Positions 1 to 8,245 of a stretch of DNA of 49,396 bases are shown here, piece after piece. Under the pieces are notes generated by a model. That model was given only the letters and a program-made list of their open reading frames with translations. It was not told where the DNA came from and made no database searches. The translations under genes were made by a program, and so were the position numbers. The DNA lies in NCBI GenBank assembly GCA_964386635.1, contig CAYLRO010000020.1, positions 1-49,396 on the forward strand, given 5' to 3'. The DNA is from Sabulitectum sp964386635 (GTDB lineage: Bacteria > Fermentibacterota > Fermentibacteria > Fermentibacterales > JCC-6). Within the stretch, counting starts at the first letter, position 1, and the number at the start of each line of letters is the position of its first letter.

Positions 1-1229
1 TGGGTCCATTTAGCTCTGTAGAAAAGCTTGCGCCCGGACGGGAGTTGTATGAGACTGTAGAGTCCGGGTACCTCCATGCTTGGTGCAGGGAAAGCGAATC
101 GTACCATCATTGTTGCCACCACGAAAGCACTGAAGGAAATGTTGATGAATACCCCTACAGCCAGCCAGTAGGGATTTGTGAAATCAATGGGAAATCTGCT
201 TAGATTCACAACATAAATGGCGAACATTCCCGCAAGCAGCCCCAGCTGACTCCACTGAACAGGATCTCTCATGAAAAGAAGAAGATCCTTCTGGAAAATT
301 GTAGATTCCCGTCCGCCGTCTCTGAAGAACAGAGGAGACTGATATCGTACAGAGAAAGCGGAGGATCTGTTCCAGGCTTCAAGAAATTTGTGCGATGCCA
401 GGAAAAGAGCAAGAAAGGATACGAGAAGAGCCTCGCCTGCAAGAAACAAAGCCGATTCTGCATTCCCGTCCACCATAGCCTGAAGAAAGAGTGAATGCGG
501 CCAGTATCCTCCTGTCTGCCCTGGAAGGCCTGAAACGAACTGCTGAAGCCCTCCAAGCTCCATCCCGGGGCCTTCTTCAACCACAAGATCCGAACTTGTA
601 CCGCTTGCAAAAAAGAAAAGAGCTCCGCTTCCTGCGATAAGCGCTATCCCTCCAAAGAGCTTCCAGCCTCCTGTTCCGCCAATTCTGCTTAGAAGAACCG
701 TGACAATGGTGCCAATTGATATCCAGACAAGAAGCATCAGTGGATAAAGAAGAAATCCCAGAGTGAGATGCACCTCATTGAACGCAAGCCCTCTGGCAAA
801 TGCCAGTAGTATGGGATAGCCCATTAGAAGCATTGTCCATCCTGCGTTGAACCAGCTCTCCATTACAGAGGAAACTGCCAGTGAAGAATGATTCACCGAG
901 GAAGCAAGAAGAAGAGTAGTCCGGGATGACCTGTAAAGAGAGGAATTGCCTGTGATAAGAGATGAAACGCCAACAAAAACACCGAATGCAAGAAGAGCCA
1001 TACCGAACAGGCGTGTAGCCAGAGCGGTTCCGAAACCGAAAAGGTCTGCATCAAGAGATGCAAGGTAGCCGAAAAGCCCCTTGAACATATGATAGAAACC
1101 AACAGCCATAACCCCTAGAGTAACAGCCCCTGCAATCAGTTTCAGCCTGTTGGTTTCCCACTCCTCAGCAATGCCCCCGGCAAATGCCCGGAACTGCAGT
1201 GAAAGCAGAATAGTCAGGTGATGAAGCAT
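1..1229 (-). CDS. ABC-2-type exporter membrane protein, partial (3' end outside window)
   Basis: An open minus-strand frame runs from an ATG at 1229 to the left edge with no stop, giving about 409 residues without a C-terminus. The translation is rich in hydrophobic helices (about residues 35-60, 80-105, 145-185, 195-215, 280-300, 345-370 and 380-400), with short charged loops. This is the pattern of large permease subunits of ABC-2-type exporters. No ATPase motifs are seen, and the partner ATPase would lie to the left. The gene starts 44 bases downstream of the flavin reductase gene on the same strand, so it may belong to the same transcript. The family call rests on topology and local flavour only; the gene is certainly coding. 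Confidence 0.6.
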   Translation of the reverse strand, partial: MLHHLTILLSLQFRAFAGGIAEEWETNRLKLIAGAVTLGVMAVGFYHMFKGLFGYLASLDADLFGFGTALATRLFGMALLAFGVFVGVSSLITGNSSLYRSSRTTLLLASSVNHSSLAVSSVMESWFNAGWTMLLMGYPILLAFARGLAFNEVHLTLGFLLYPLMLLVWISIGTIVTVLLSRIGGTGGWKLFGGIALIAGSGALFFFASGTSSDLVVEEGPGMELGGLQQFVSGLPGQTGGYWPHSLFLQAMVDGNAESALFLAGEALLVSFLALFLASHKFLEAWNRSSAFSVRYQSPLFFRDGGRESTIFQKDLLLFMRDPVQWSQLGLLAGMFAIYVVNLSRFPIDFTNPYWLAVGVFINISFSAFVVATMMVRFAFPAPSMEVPGLYSLIQLPSGRKLFYRAKWT

Positions 1230-1272
1230 ATCAGTAAGATACAACCGGTGAAAGCATCCGGAACAGGTGGAC

Positions 1273-1773
1273 CTACTCCTTGAACGCTGCAACGATCTCA
1301 CCGAAGAAGATTACATGATAATCCTTCTCCGGATAAACTTTTTCACCGGCATCTGTGATGAATCCCTCAGGGTTCATTGGCTGACGGTACATCTTTCTGC
1401 ATTCCAGAATGAGAGAAGCTTCATTGAATCCGGGAGAGAGCACAAGTTCTGATGACCTGAGTGTCAGCCCGGTTCCTTCAAGCTTGTTGCAGTCTCTGCC
1501 GGAAACAGTTCCCAGATGCTGGAGGTCTTTGTGATACCGGTCTGGAAAGGCACACAGTGTGAAACTGTCAGACGCTTCCATGTACTTCAGTGTGTGCCTC
1601 TGAGGCCTGACCACAACCTGGGCAAAAGGTCTGTTCCACATGCATCCGATGCTTCCCCAGGCTACTGTCATCATGTTGCAGTCATCCATTGTTCCAGCAG
1701 TAAGCAGCAGCCACTTGTTCTTCCAGAGGTCAACTGCATTAACAGTAAGTTTTTCCGGTGATACTCGTTCCAT
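1273..1773 (-). CDS. Flavin reductase-like (FMN-binding split barrel) protein
   Basis: The protein has about 166 residues. The start at 1773 is preferred over the upstream in-frame start at 1794 because AAGGGGAG lies just in front of it. The N-terminal half carries the split-barrel pattern of the flavin reductase-like/flavoredoxin family: a strand ending in a Thr-Ala-Gly turn, then TVAWGSIGCMWNRP, then a strand VVVRPQRHT followed by a helix. Family members bind FMN and either reduce flavin with NAD(P)H or pass electrons to small redox partners. Cytoplasmic; no signal peptide. It lies 28 bases downstream of a secreted-protein gene and upstream of the ABC membrane gene on the same strand, with no obvious pathway link. 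Fold assignment is good; substrate unknown. Confidence 0.75.
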   Translation of the reverse strand: MERVSPEKLTVNAVDLWKNKWLLLTAGTMDDCNMMTVAWGSIGCMWNRPFAQVVVRPQRHTLKYMEASDSFTLCAFPDRYHKDLQHLGTVSGRDCNKLEGTGLTLRSSELVLSPGFNEASLILECRKMYRQPMNPEGFITDAGEKVYPEKDYHVIFFGEIVAAFKE

Positions 1774-1800
1774 GTTCTCCCCTTCAGGATTCAATTCCAG

Positions 1801-3036
1801 TTACTGTATCTTAACCACCCGGACAGTTTCTGTACAACCTTCAGGAGTAACTGCCCTGACAAGGTAAACACCCGGTGGAGAGGATGATAAATCCTGCTGG
1901 ACAATTCTTCCTGACTGATCGTAAACCTGAAAAACTGTCTCCTCCAGTATCTGGACAATCAGACTGCCTGAGAAGGGGTTCTCTAGAACCTCAATGAATG
2001 GCTCATCCGCACTCCCGGATTCCTCTTCAACAGACTCAGACTGGTACTGCGGATACCATGGAGGACTTTCAGTGAGAAGTCTGTCGTCGTAGCTGAACTG
2101 CAGATTGAAACCGGAGGAACCGGTGCTTGTCCATCCTTGCTTCAGCATCTGAATTCCCCCGAACAGAGTAAGATTCGCTACAGGTGTCGGGTGGATGAAA
2201 TTCTCAGAGAAGATGTCTCCGTCCAGCAGCAGAATTGAAGCACTGACTGTAAAATCCTGATCCGTTACAATGTCAAAGGGAGAAGGCCAGTCACTGGTCA
2301 GAGGGTCATCAGCAATGAGACAGTCACCGTACACAGAGATAAGCCCCAGCATTCCCGGAGATGTTTCATGGTACTCCAGTGGACCTGCAAGATAGATGCT
2401 TCCCAGGGCACCGAGAGTCAGTTCTTCCGAGAAACCGCCGCTTCCAGGTGAACTCTTCACGAAAATCCTGTCACCGGCATCGTTATCGATCCAGACTACA
2501 GGCTCCTGTAAAGTTGCAAGGTCGTAAATCTCCTCTGCTCCGTACTCTGTCTGGAGAATATGCAGCAGACCGTCTTCAATCAGAATGCGACTTCCGTCTG
2601 CAACTTCAGCGTCGGTAAGATAAAGACCTGAAGTAACTGCAGTAGTCCTCACTGTCTGCCAGTCCACATGATCAGGCCCGAAGGGAAGAGGATCCACGCC
2701 CAGGTTGAACCATGGAGGCCCCAGTTCCATCAGTTCGTATGGCTCTATCCACAGGTCATCCACATGAGGTACGGCGGATTGAACAGTTCCCCATCCGTAG
2801 ATGTAGTAGTCAGATGACAGGGTGAAGATGTAAAAATAAGGGTCGTTGTCTCTTCCGGAACTTTCACTTGTAATCCTCACCGGTCCGTTGGCCCTGAATG
2901 GGCCTGAAAACACTGTACCGTCCACATAGGCCCCGCTGAGACCCGGGTCATCCTGAAAACAGTTGTAGTAAGAAAAACTGCCCGGCTGGGCCATTACTGA
3001 AAAAACAAAGATCGCACAGATAATTGAATACCGCAT
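1801..3036 (-). CDS. Secreted protein of unknown function with T9SS-like C-terminal sorting domain
   Basis: About 411 residues. The start at 3036 is chosen because AAGGGTG lies just upstream; an in-frame alternative is 15 bases earlier. The N-terminus is a signal peptide (MRYSIICAIFVFSVMAQP). The body is rich in Gly, Asp, Ser and aromatic residues, as in extracellular beta proteins, and shows no enzyme motif I recognise. The last ~80 residues match a type IX secretion sorting domain: an acidic linker, a strand ending VYDQSGRIVQQ, a PPGVYLVRA turn-strand and a final VRVVKIQ strand. Such tails send proteins across the outer membrane in FCB bacteria. It sits 27 bases downstream of the ABC exporter permease gene, so it may be co-transcribed with it. 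Function of the body is unknown. Confidence 0.8.
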   Translation of the reverse strand: MRYSIICAIFVFSVMAQPGSFSYYNCFQDDPGLSGAYVDGTVFSGPFRANGPVRITSESSGRDNDPYFYIFTLSSDYYIYGWGTVQSAVPHVDDLWIEPYELMELGPPWFNLGVDPLPFGPDHVDWQTVRTTAVTSGLYLTDAEVADGSRILIEDGLLHILQTEYGAEEIYDLATLQEPVVWIDNDAGDRIFVKSSPGSGGFSEELTLGALGSIYLAGPLEYHETSPGMLGLISVYGDCLIADDPLTSDWPSPFDIVTDQDFTVSASILLLDGDIFSENFIHPTPVANLTLFGGIQMLKQGWTSTGSSGFNLQFSYDDRLLTESPPWYPQYQSESVEEESGSADEPFIEVLENPFSGSLIVQILEETVFQVYDQSGRIVQQDLSSSPPGVYLVRAVTPEGCTETVRVVKIQ

Positions 3037-3062
3037 TTCAACACCCTTCACAGCTGCTCATA

Positions 3063-4298
3063 TCACACTCTGAAAAGAATCCGCTCGTTATTGAACATTC
3101 TCAGTGTTATGAAAATCAGTAAGGCAGAGAATACCAGGCTTGTGCCGGTGGAAAAGAGGATATTCTGCCAGATGGCATTGTTCAGAAACACATCCTTCAT
3201 GACAACCAGTGAGTTGAAGATCGGGGCGATCCGCATCCACCCGGGAGGTATGTCACCGGACTGCATGGTTGTTATGCCCATAACCATTACAGCCACATAC
3301 ACCGGCATTATCATACCCTGCCCTTCCTTCACATTCCTGGCAAAGGTGGAAACCAGAAGAACAATGCTTGAAATGAGAATGGCCAGAGGAATCACGATGA
3401 TACCGAACTGCAGGAAGTCCGTTGTTCCCATGGTGAATTCGCTTACCGATCCACTGCCGTCACTGGTCATATCGATAAGGTATCCGGACGCAATTTTCAG
3501 ACCGATGGCTGAACTGACTGCTCCCGCAATGGCTGCTGTCATCACAGAAAGCATTTTACCGAGAACGATAGAAAGCCTTCCTACTTGATTCACCAGAAGA
3601 ATTGCCAGGGTTCCCCGTTCTTTCTCTCCGGCAACGCTGTCCAGCCCCACTTTCATGGAATTGGCAAACAGGTAGATCACAATGAAGAAGGGAACCATCA
3701 TTCCTATAATTTTGCCTGTAAGACTCCCCTCCCCTGCAAGGTCGTAAACCCCGGGATCTGTTCCTGAATTCATTGAAACAGCTGTGAGTACATCAGGTGA
3801 CAGACCCGCCTCTGATATCCTTTCGGCTACCAGGGATTCATTCAGCATACCGATAAACATGAAAAGCTGCTGAAGGGCTGACTCAGAGTAGTCAGCTGTG
3901 GAGTTGTGGTAAACGGAAAGCTCAACCGGGAGCCCTGATCCAAGATGGCTGTCTGCACCCTCAGGTACCACCAGGATTGCTTCCATATCCCCTTCAGTCA
4001 CCAGTTGTGATACGGAATCCATCTGCGCTTCCTCTATAAGAAAGAGGAGAGTGTTCATGGGCTCAAGGGCGGTAAAAAGCATATCTGCACAGTCCACGGA
4101 GTTCTCGTTTACCAGTACAGCAATTCTGGAATGGTACTCTGCAATATCATTTCTCCTGGATTTGCTGGCTCGTCCCATGAATGAATACATAAGGGGAAGC
4201 ATTACAAGAGGAAGGACTACAAGCATGAAGAGCAGCTTTCTATCAGTGAAAATCCTCCTGAGTTCTTTTTTCAGGATTATCATGCTGTCCTTAAGCAT
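3063..4298 (-). CDS. ABC-2 family exporter permease (NatB-like)
   Basis: The protein has 411 residues. There is one transmembrane helix near the N-terminus (about 20-40), a large extracytoplasmic domain (about 45-185), then five or six membrane helices in the C-terminal half. This is the standard layout of ABC-2 permeases such as NatB/YhaP. The sequence GEKERGTLAILLV at about residues 228-240 is the conserved amphipathic coupling-helix signature of that family. The start overlaps the end of the ATPase gene by 8 bases, so the two are translationally coupled and form one transporter. The substrate cannot be told; NatAB exports sodium in Bacillus, but related pairs export other compounds. Confidence 0.88.
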   Translation of the reverse strand: MLKDSMIILKKELRRIFTDRKLLFMLVVLPLVMLPLMYSFMGRASKSRRNDIAEYHSRIAVLVNENSVDCADMLFTALEPMNTLLFLIEEAQMDSVSQLVTEGDMEAILVVPEGADSHLGSGLPVELSVYHNSTADYSESALQQLFMFIGMLNESLVAERISEAGLSPDVLTAVSMNSGTDPGVYDLAGEGSLTGKIIGMMVPFFIVIYLFANSMKVGLDSVAGEKERGTLAILLVNQVGRLSIVLGKMLSVMTAAIAGAVSSAIGLKIASGYLIDMTSDGSGSVSEFTMGTTDFLQFGIIVIPLAILISSIVLLVSTFARNVKEGQGMIMPVYVAVMVMGITTMQSGDIPPGWMRIAPIFNSLVVMKDVFLNNAIWQNILFSTGTSLVFSALLIFITLRMFNNERILFRV

Positions 4299-5049
4299 TT
4301 TTCACCTCCCCTGGAAGAATGTAGCTGAAAAACACATCCTCCAGGTTGTCCCAGGAGCTTTTCCCTATGATGTCGTTCAGCGATCCCTCTTCTTGCAATT
4401 CACCGCTGACAAGAATACCGAATCTGTCGCATAGCTTTTCAGCAATGGTCATGATATGGGTTGAAATAATCACTGTTTTTCCTGAGTCAGCGTAATTTCT
4501 AAGAAAATCGGTAACAGCTTTGGAAGTAACAATATCAAGACCGTTTGTAGGCTCATCGAAAATTATAACCTCAGGGTCATGAACCAGGCTGATTGCAACT
4601 GCAGTTTTCTGTTTCATTCCTGTGGAAAGGTCATCAATACGCTTGTGAACAAAATCCTCCATCTGGAGGTCATGAAAAAGTGTTTTCTTCCTGATCTGAA
4701 TAGCAGAGTCTTCCATCTTGTTCAGCTGTCCGAACCAGTTCAGCATGTAATCAGGTGTAAAATATCCGTCCAGCTTCATGTCTGAAGTCAGAAACCCTAT
4801 CTTTGATCTGAAAATCTGGCCGTGCTCAAGAACGTTGTACTGATCTATCCATGCATTTCCTGAAGTTGGCTTGATCAAAGTGGAAAGACATCTGAGGGTA
4901 GTGGTTTTACCGGCACCGTTCGGACCGAGCAGACCGTAAACCTCACCTGGAGCGCACTGGAAAGACAGGTTCTTTACAGCAATGGTTTCTCCTGCCCCGG
5001 TGCGGCTTTTTCCTTTGAAAACCTTTGTAAGATTTTCCACTCTCAGCAC
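4291..5049 (-). CDS. ABC transporter ATP-binding protein (NatA-like)
   Basis: 252 residues with all motifs of an ABC ATPase: Walker A GPNGAGKTTT near residue 42, Q-loop region near 85, signature LSTGMKQK near 143, Walker B VIIFDEPTNGLD near 163 and the switch His in STH near 198. The signature has STG rather than the more usual SGG, as in many export ATPases. It energises the permease encoded immediately downstream (8-base overlap). Its own start lies inside the end of the DUF523 gene (7-base overlap), so DUF523, ATPase and permease are one transcription unit. Confidence 0.93.
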   Translation of the reverse strand: MLRVENLTKVFKGKSRTGAGETIAVKNLSFQCAPGEVYGLLGPNGAGKTTTLRCLSTLIKPTSGNAWIDQYNVLEHGQIFRSKIGFLTSDMKLDGYFTPDYMLNWFGQLNKMEDSAIQIRKKTLFHDLQMEDFVHKRIDDLSTGMKQKTAVAISLVHDPEVIIFDEPTNGLDIVTSKAVTDFLRNYADSGKTVIISTHIMTIAEKLCDRFGILVSGELQEEGSLNDIIGKSSWDNLEDVFFSYILPGEVKNA

Positions 5050-5561
5050 AGGATACCCCTTTCATATTGCCTGATCTCATCAAGAAATCCGTTGATTTCA
5101 TCCCCGTTGGTCAGTTCTGTTTCCTCAACTGCCGGAATTCCAGGAAAATGCGTTTTCAGAATTCCGGCAAACAGACCAGTTCCTGTATTCATCAGCTCAT
5201 CTTTCCTGTGAAGCCTTGCAGAACCAAGACCGCAGGAGGGTGAGCGGGACTTGAATATAAACCCGGACAAACCACTTTCTGCAAGTTCCACGGTTTTCCT
5301 CAATGCCCAGCTGGAGATCAACTCTGTAAGATCCCTGTGACTGTCAACTGTAATCAGCCTGATTCCTTCCGGTGTGTGAAACAGATCCATTGGTTCTCTG
5401 GGGACGGACATGCCGCACTCCACTTCAGCACAAAGGGGAAGAAACCTTACTCTGCCTTTAAGGTGATCAACGATGAATCTGTTCAGTTTGCCTGATCCGT
5501 TGTATCTGAGATTCTCTCCCATAAGGCAGGCGCTTATACCTACAAGAGGCAGTATCGGCAT
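5043..5561 (-). CDS. DUF523 family protein
   Basis: 172 residues. The N-terminal GISACLMGENLRYNG with a conserved Cys, the CAEVECG segment and the later FKSRSPSCGLG segment are the three Cys-containing signatures of the DUF523 family (YbbK-like). Members are small cytoplasmic proteins of uncertain function, sometimes fused to DUF1722, and the conserved cysteines suggest metal or Fe-S binding. The gene begins directly after the stop of the upstream small membrane protein and runs 7 bases into the ABC ATPase gene. Family assignment is firm; role unknown. Confidence 0.88.
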   Translation of the reverse strand: MPILPLVGISACLMGENLRYNGSGKLNRFIVDHLKGRVRFLPLCAEVECGMSVPREPMDLFHTPEGIRLITVDSHRDLTELISSWALRKTVELAESGLSGFIFKSRSPSCGLGSARLHRKDELMNTGTGLFAGILKTHFPGIPAVEETELTNGDEINGFLDEIRQYERGILC

Positions 5562-5885
5562 TCAATTTCTCCTGATGATCGCTCGGACCTCAAGGAACAG
5601 GAACCACAGAACTGAAAGAACTGCAGCAGCAGCAGGAACAGCCCATATGTACATGACTGCTTCACCGGTTGAGTCAACGCTGCCCGATCCGGCGTCCTTT
5701 GCCATTCCGGTAAAATAGACAGCAAGGATAACATTGAGAAGGATGAAGGGCAGCAAAGCTGGAATTATCAGAAGGGGAAACCGGCTCTGCCTTATTCCTG
5801 AACCGATTTTATGCCCTGTGATCAGAAGCCCTGTGATTCCCAGCAGTGCCGCAAGAGACACTGCTGAGACAATGGCGGTGGTCAT
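5562..5885 (-). CDS. Small membrane protein, unknown
   Basis: 107 residues with three predicted membrane helices (about 5-25, 37-60 and 78-100) joined by short polar loops, one of which holds a Gly/Ser/Asp-rich stretch. I do not recognise a family. The start overlaps the stop of the upstream gene in an ATGA arrangement, and its own stop is immediately followed by the DUF523 start, so translation is coupled on both sides. A role alongside its neighbours in the envelope is only an inference from position. Confidence 0.75.
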   Translation of the reverse strand: MTTAIVSAVSLAALLGITGLLITGHKIGSGIRQSRFPLLIIPALLPFILLNVILAVYFTGMAKDAGSGSVDSTGEAVMYIWAVPAAAAVLSVLWFLFLEVRAIIRRN

Positions 5886-6409
5886 TGCACAGGTGTGAGA
5901 TCTGAAAGAATTGATATACCTACCGGTTCATCTATTCGTATCTCTCCACTGTACTGGTCTTCACTGCAGTGAATTCGATACTTGATGAGTTTGTTATTCT
6001 CAACACAGTACCGGGTGAGAATGTAACAGCCCTCAACTGCTGAAGCTCGATCCCTTGCAGGAACGAACTCTCTGACTTCACCGGTTGCCGAGGCTCTGAG
6101 GATGTAACTGTTGGAAGCAGAGAGCCCGGCAATCGGATAACCTCTGAAAACATTGGATGCCGGTTCAGTCTCTTTCAGGATAGAACCGTCGGACAAACGC
6201 CAGACACGATTATCCGGGAGTGGTTTCTCTCCCTCAATTGTTATCGGTTCAGTTGAAACATGCCCCCCGGAAAGGTCTTCCAGAGGATTTTCAAGGTGTT
6301 CTACATCCCGGTCGGTCTCGCCGCACCGGCTGCAGAACCAGAATGCCAGGGAACCGTTCCGGTAAAACCTGGCAGTCCATAGATGAATTCCGTTTTCACA
6401 ATCAGCCAT
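5882..6409 (-). CDS. Unknown soluble protein with an N-terminal Cys/His metal-binding motif
   Basis: 175 residues. The first 35 residues hold a treble-clef-like set of possible ligands: a Cys and a His near residues 4 and 9, then CSRC at about 27-30. The rest is a predicted beta-rich domain with many charged residues, no signal peptide and no membrane helix. No family recognised. It is followed by the small membrane protein with a 4-base ATGA overlap and preceded by the YcxB-like gene after 30 bases. The metal site is an inference from the spacing of Cys and His. Confidence 0.7.
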   Translation of the reverse strand: MADCENGIHLWTARFYRNGSLAFWFCSRCGETDRDVEHLENPLEDLSGGHVSTEPITIEGEKPLPDNRVWRLSDGSILKETEPASNVFRGYPIAGLSASNSYILRASATGEVREFVPARDRASAVEGCYILTRYCVENNKLIKYRIHCSEDQYSGEIRIDEPVGISILSDLTPVQ

Positions 6410-6439
6410 GCTGCAACCCCATTGTGATAGAAGTGTTGG

Positions 6440-6967
6440 TCATGTTTTAATATACTCTATCCTTGAACTGATAAAAGCTTTCCACTTATCAAGCATTCCA
6501 GGTTCCGTGAACACTCTCACTGGTATCCTTATCACAGCTGCAGGTTCCATGACAAGCTCCAGTGCATTATCAGTCTGATTCATCTGCCTGACATTACTCC
6601 ACTTGAAGGACACTTCCTGGCCTGTCTGAATAAACGTGATGGCATCTTCACTCAGGTGATACCGGCAGAGAACAGGTGCATCCGATCCGTATGCTCTTGT
6701 AAGGCTCTTCTTCAACAGTCGCATTGCCTGCTTTTTATAAGTGAGAAGAAACCAGGGTATCCAGAGGAGCGAGAGAAACCCGCCGAGCATGTATTGCTGA
6801 GCTGCATTATCAAGAATAAAGAACAGCACAACGAAAAACACCGGAGTCAGCGCAAGACCGTACCACTTCTGTCTTCTTATATCACCTGTTATCTCAGCCA
6901 GTCTGAATGCTGTTTCCGCAGCCTCGTCCATGGTAGTTCTGCAGGATATTTTCAGTTCTGATTCCAT
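6440..6967 (-). CDS. YcxB-like domain membrane protein
   Basis: About 175 residues. The start at 6967 follows GAAGGGGAACAG, and the ORF could extend upstream to 7003. Layout: a short polar N-terminus, two adjacent membrane helices at about 38-58 and 62-80, then a C-terminal domain containing the pattern YHLSEDAITFIQTGQEVSFKW followed by a Leu-rich strand and an IPVRVFTEP loop. This matches YcxB-like C-terminal (PH-like) domains, where a helical hairpin precedes a small cytoplasmic beta domain. Function in the family is unknown. It is the first gene of the long minus-strand run ending at the window edge and is divergent from the thioesterase gene. Confidence 0.75.
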   Translation of the reverse strand: MESELKISCRTTMDEAAETAFRLAEITGDIRRQKWYGLALTPVFFVVLFFILDNAAQQYMLGGFLSLLWIPWFLLTYKKQAMRLLKKSLTRAYGSDAPVLCRYHLSEDAITFIQTGQEVSFKWSNVRQMNQTDNALELVMEPAAVIRIPVRVFTEPGMLDKWKAFISSRIEYIKT

Positions 6968-7115
6968 CTGTTCCCCTTCTCCGGTAAAAGCAGCTGTGCC
7001 CAAAGGACAATAAGGATAAATACAGATACCAGCTGTAAAAGGGCAAGTGCTGACTTGTCTTGAATTTACTCACCTGTTAGAATCGTGCTCACCGAAATCT
7101 GAAAGGCGAAAGCAG

Positions 7116-7571
7116 ATGGGAGACCTGGAAAAAATACTGATCGATGACGGAAACTGTTTTGCCTGCGGAACAGGCAATCCTGTCGGTTTGAAGCTTAAGT
7201 TCCGGATTGAACCCGGTTCAGGGATTGCTGTGTGCGAAAAGGTAATTGCAGATCATTTCAATGGATGGAAGGGCGCTGCCCATGGCGGGATCATAACAAC
7301 TCTGCTTGATGAAACAATGGTCTACGCCTGTACATCTACCGGTATCTTCACCGTTACAGGTTCCATTCAGGTCAAATTCCATAAACCTGTTCCAACCGGT
7401 TTATCTGTAACGATTACAGGGTGGATAGATGAGAACAGGGGAAGATCCATTACTACTTCAGGGAAAATCGAATTGAACGGCACAATACTTGCTTCCGCCA
7501 CCGCGGTTCTGATACCGGTAAAACAGGTTGAACACCCCATGGAAGCAATCAGGGAAAGACTGGTGAAGTGA
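7116..7571 (+). CDS. PaaI-family hot-dog thioesterase
   Basis: About 151 residues. The start at 7116 is preferred because GAAAGG lies at normal spacing; the frame is open back to 7047. The hot-dog fold signature HGGIITTLLDETM (about residues 58-70) gives the central helix with the conserved HGG and Asp/Glu pair, preceded by the CFACG segment common in this group. Members hydrolyse acyl-CoA thioesters. The stop overlaps the GTG start of the alpha/beta hydrolase by 4 bases, and that gene in turn overlaps the methyltransferase, so the three form an operon. Acyl substrate unknown. Confidence 0.88.
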   Translation: MGDLEKILIDDGNCFACGTGNPVGLKLKFRIEPGSGIAVCEKVIADHFNGWKGAAHGGIITTLLDETMVYACTSTGIFTVTGSIQVKFHKPVPTGLSVTITGWIDENRGRSITTSGKIELNGTILASATAVLIPVKQVEHPMEAIRERLVK

Positions 7572-8245
7572 AAACAGCCTTATTGATTCCAGGGCTTGGA
7601 GGAACTGCTGACTGCTGGTCAGACCTGTTTCTTGGAAGGCTCGGTTCGGTTTACAGCATCACAAGTACAGCGCTCCCATTTTCAGGTTCAACGATCCCTG
7701 AGTTCGCTGAAGTACTCATGCCGGACGACCCTCCTGATCTTATCATTGGTTTTTCCATGGGGGCAGCAGTTGTGCAGGAAATACTTGCAGTGAACCCGGA
7801 AGCGGCATCCAAAGCTGTTCTTCTGGCATCGCCTGCTGGAAACAAGTATCCGCCTGCTCCTGAAGACGCTCATGACTTCTCAGACGGCCGTGGAAGATGG
7901 TCATCAAAGATGCTGGAGATGATGTTCACTCCTGACTGGCTGGCAGCACATCCTGATGTCAGCGAGTTCTTTCCAAGAGTGAAAAACCCCATTCCCGGTG
8001 AAAGACTTATAATTCAGAGCAACGCCATCCATGACTGGGGCGGGTGCACAGAAAAACTTGAGAAAGTGCACACTCCTGTTCTGATCCTGGCAGGATTTTA
8101 CGATATTATTACTCCTGTGGTGCATGCTGAAGCACTGCACTCTTGCCTGCCCTGTTCAAAACTGGAAATAATGGAAACAGGACATGGTTTCCCCTGGCAG
8201 TGCCCGGTGGAAACTGCTGATAGAATACTGGAGTTTACCCTATGA
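7568..8245 (+). CDS. Alpha/beta hydrolase (BioH/esterase-like)
   Basis: 225 residues with a GTG start overlapping the thioesterase stop by 4 bases. Features of the alpha/beta-hydrolase fold: an oxyanion strand LIPGLGGTADCW near the N-terminus, nucleophile elbow GFSMGA (Ser at about residue 62), acid region GFYDIITP near 178 and catalytic His in TGHGFPW near 207. It is short for the family, with a small cap. Cytoplasmic; no signal peptide. A carboxylesterase is likely, and a link with acyl-CoA turnover is suggested only by the adjacent thioesterase. Confidence 0.85.
   Translation: MKTALLIPGLGGTADCWSDLFLGRLGSVYSITSTALPFSGSTIPEFAEVLMPDDPPDLIIGFSMGAAVVQEILAVNPEAASKAVLLASPAGNKYPPAPEDAHDFSDGRGRWSSKMLEMMFTPDWLAAHPDVSEFFPRVKNPIPGERLIIQSNAIHDWGGCTEKLEKVHTPVLILAGFYDIITPVVHAEALHSCLPCSKLEIMETGHGFPWQCPVETADRILEFTL

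Noticed and set aside
3091..3588. 165-codon plus-strand ORF
   Set aside because: Antisense to the ABC permease gene and with no SD sequence.
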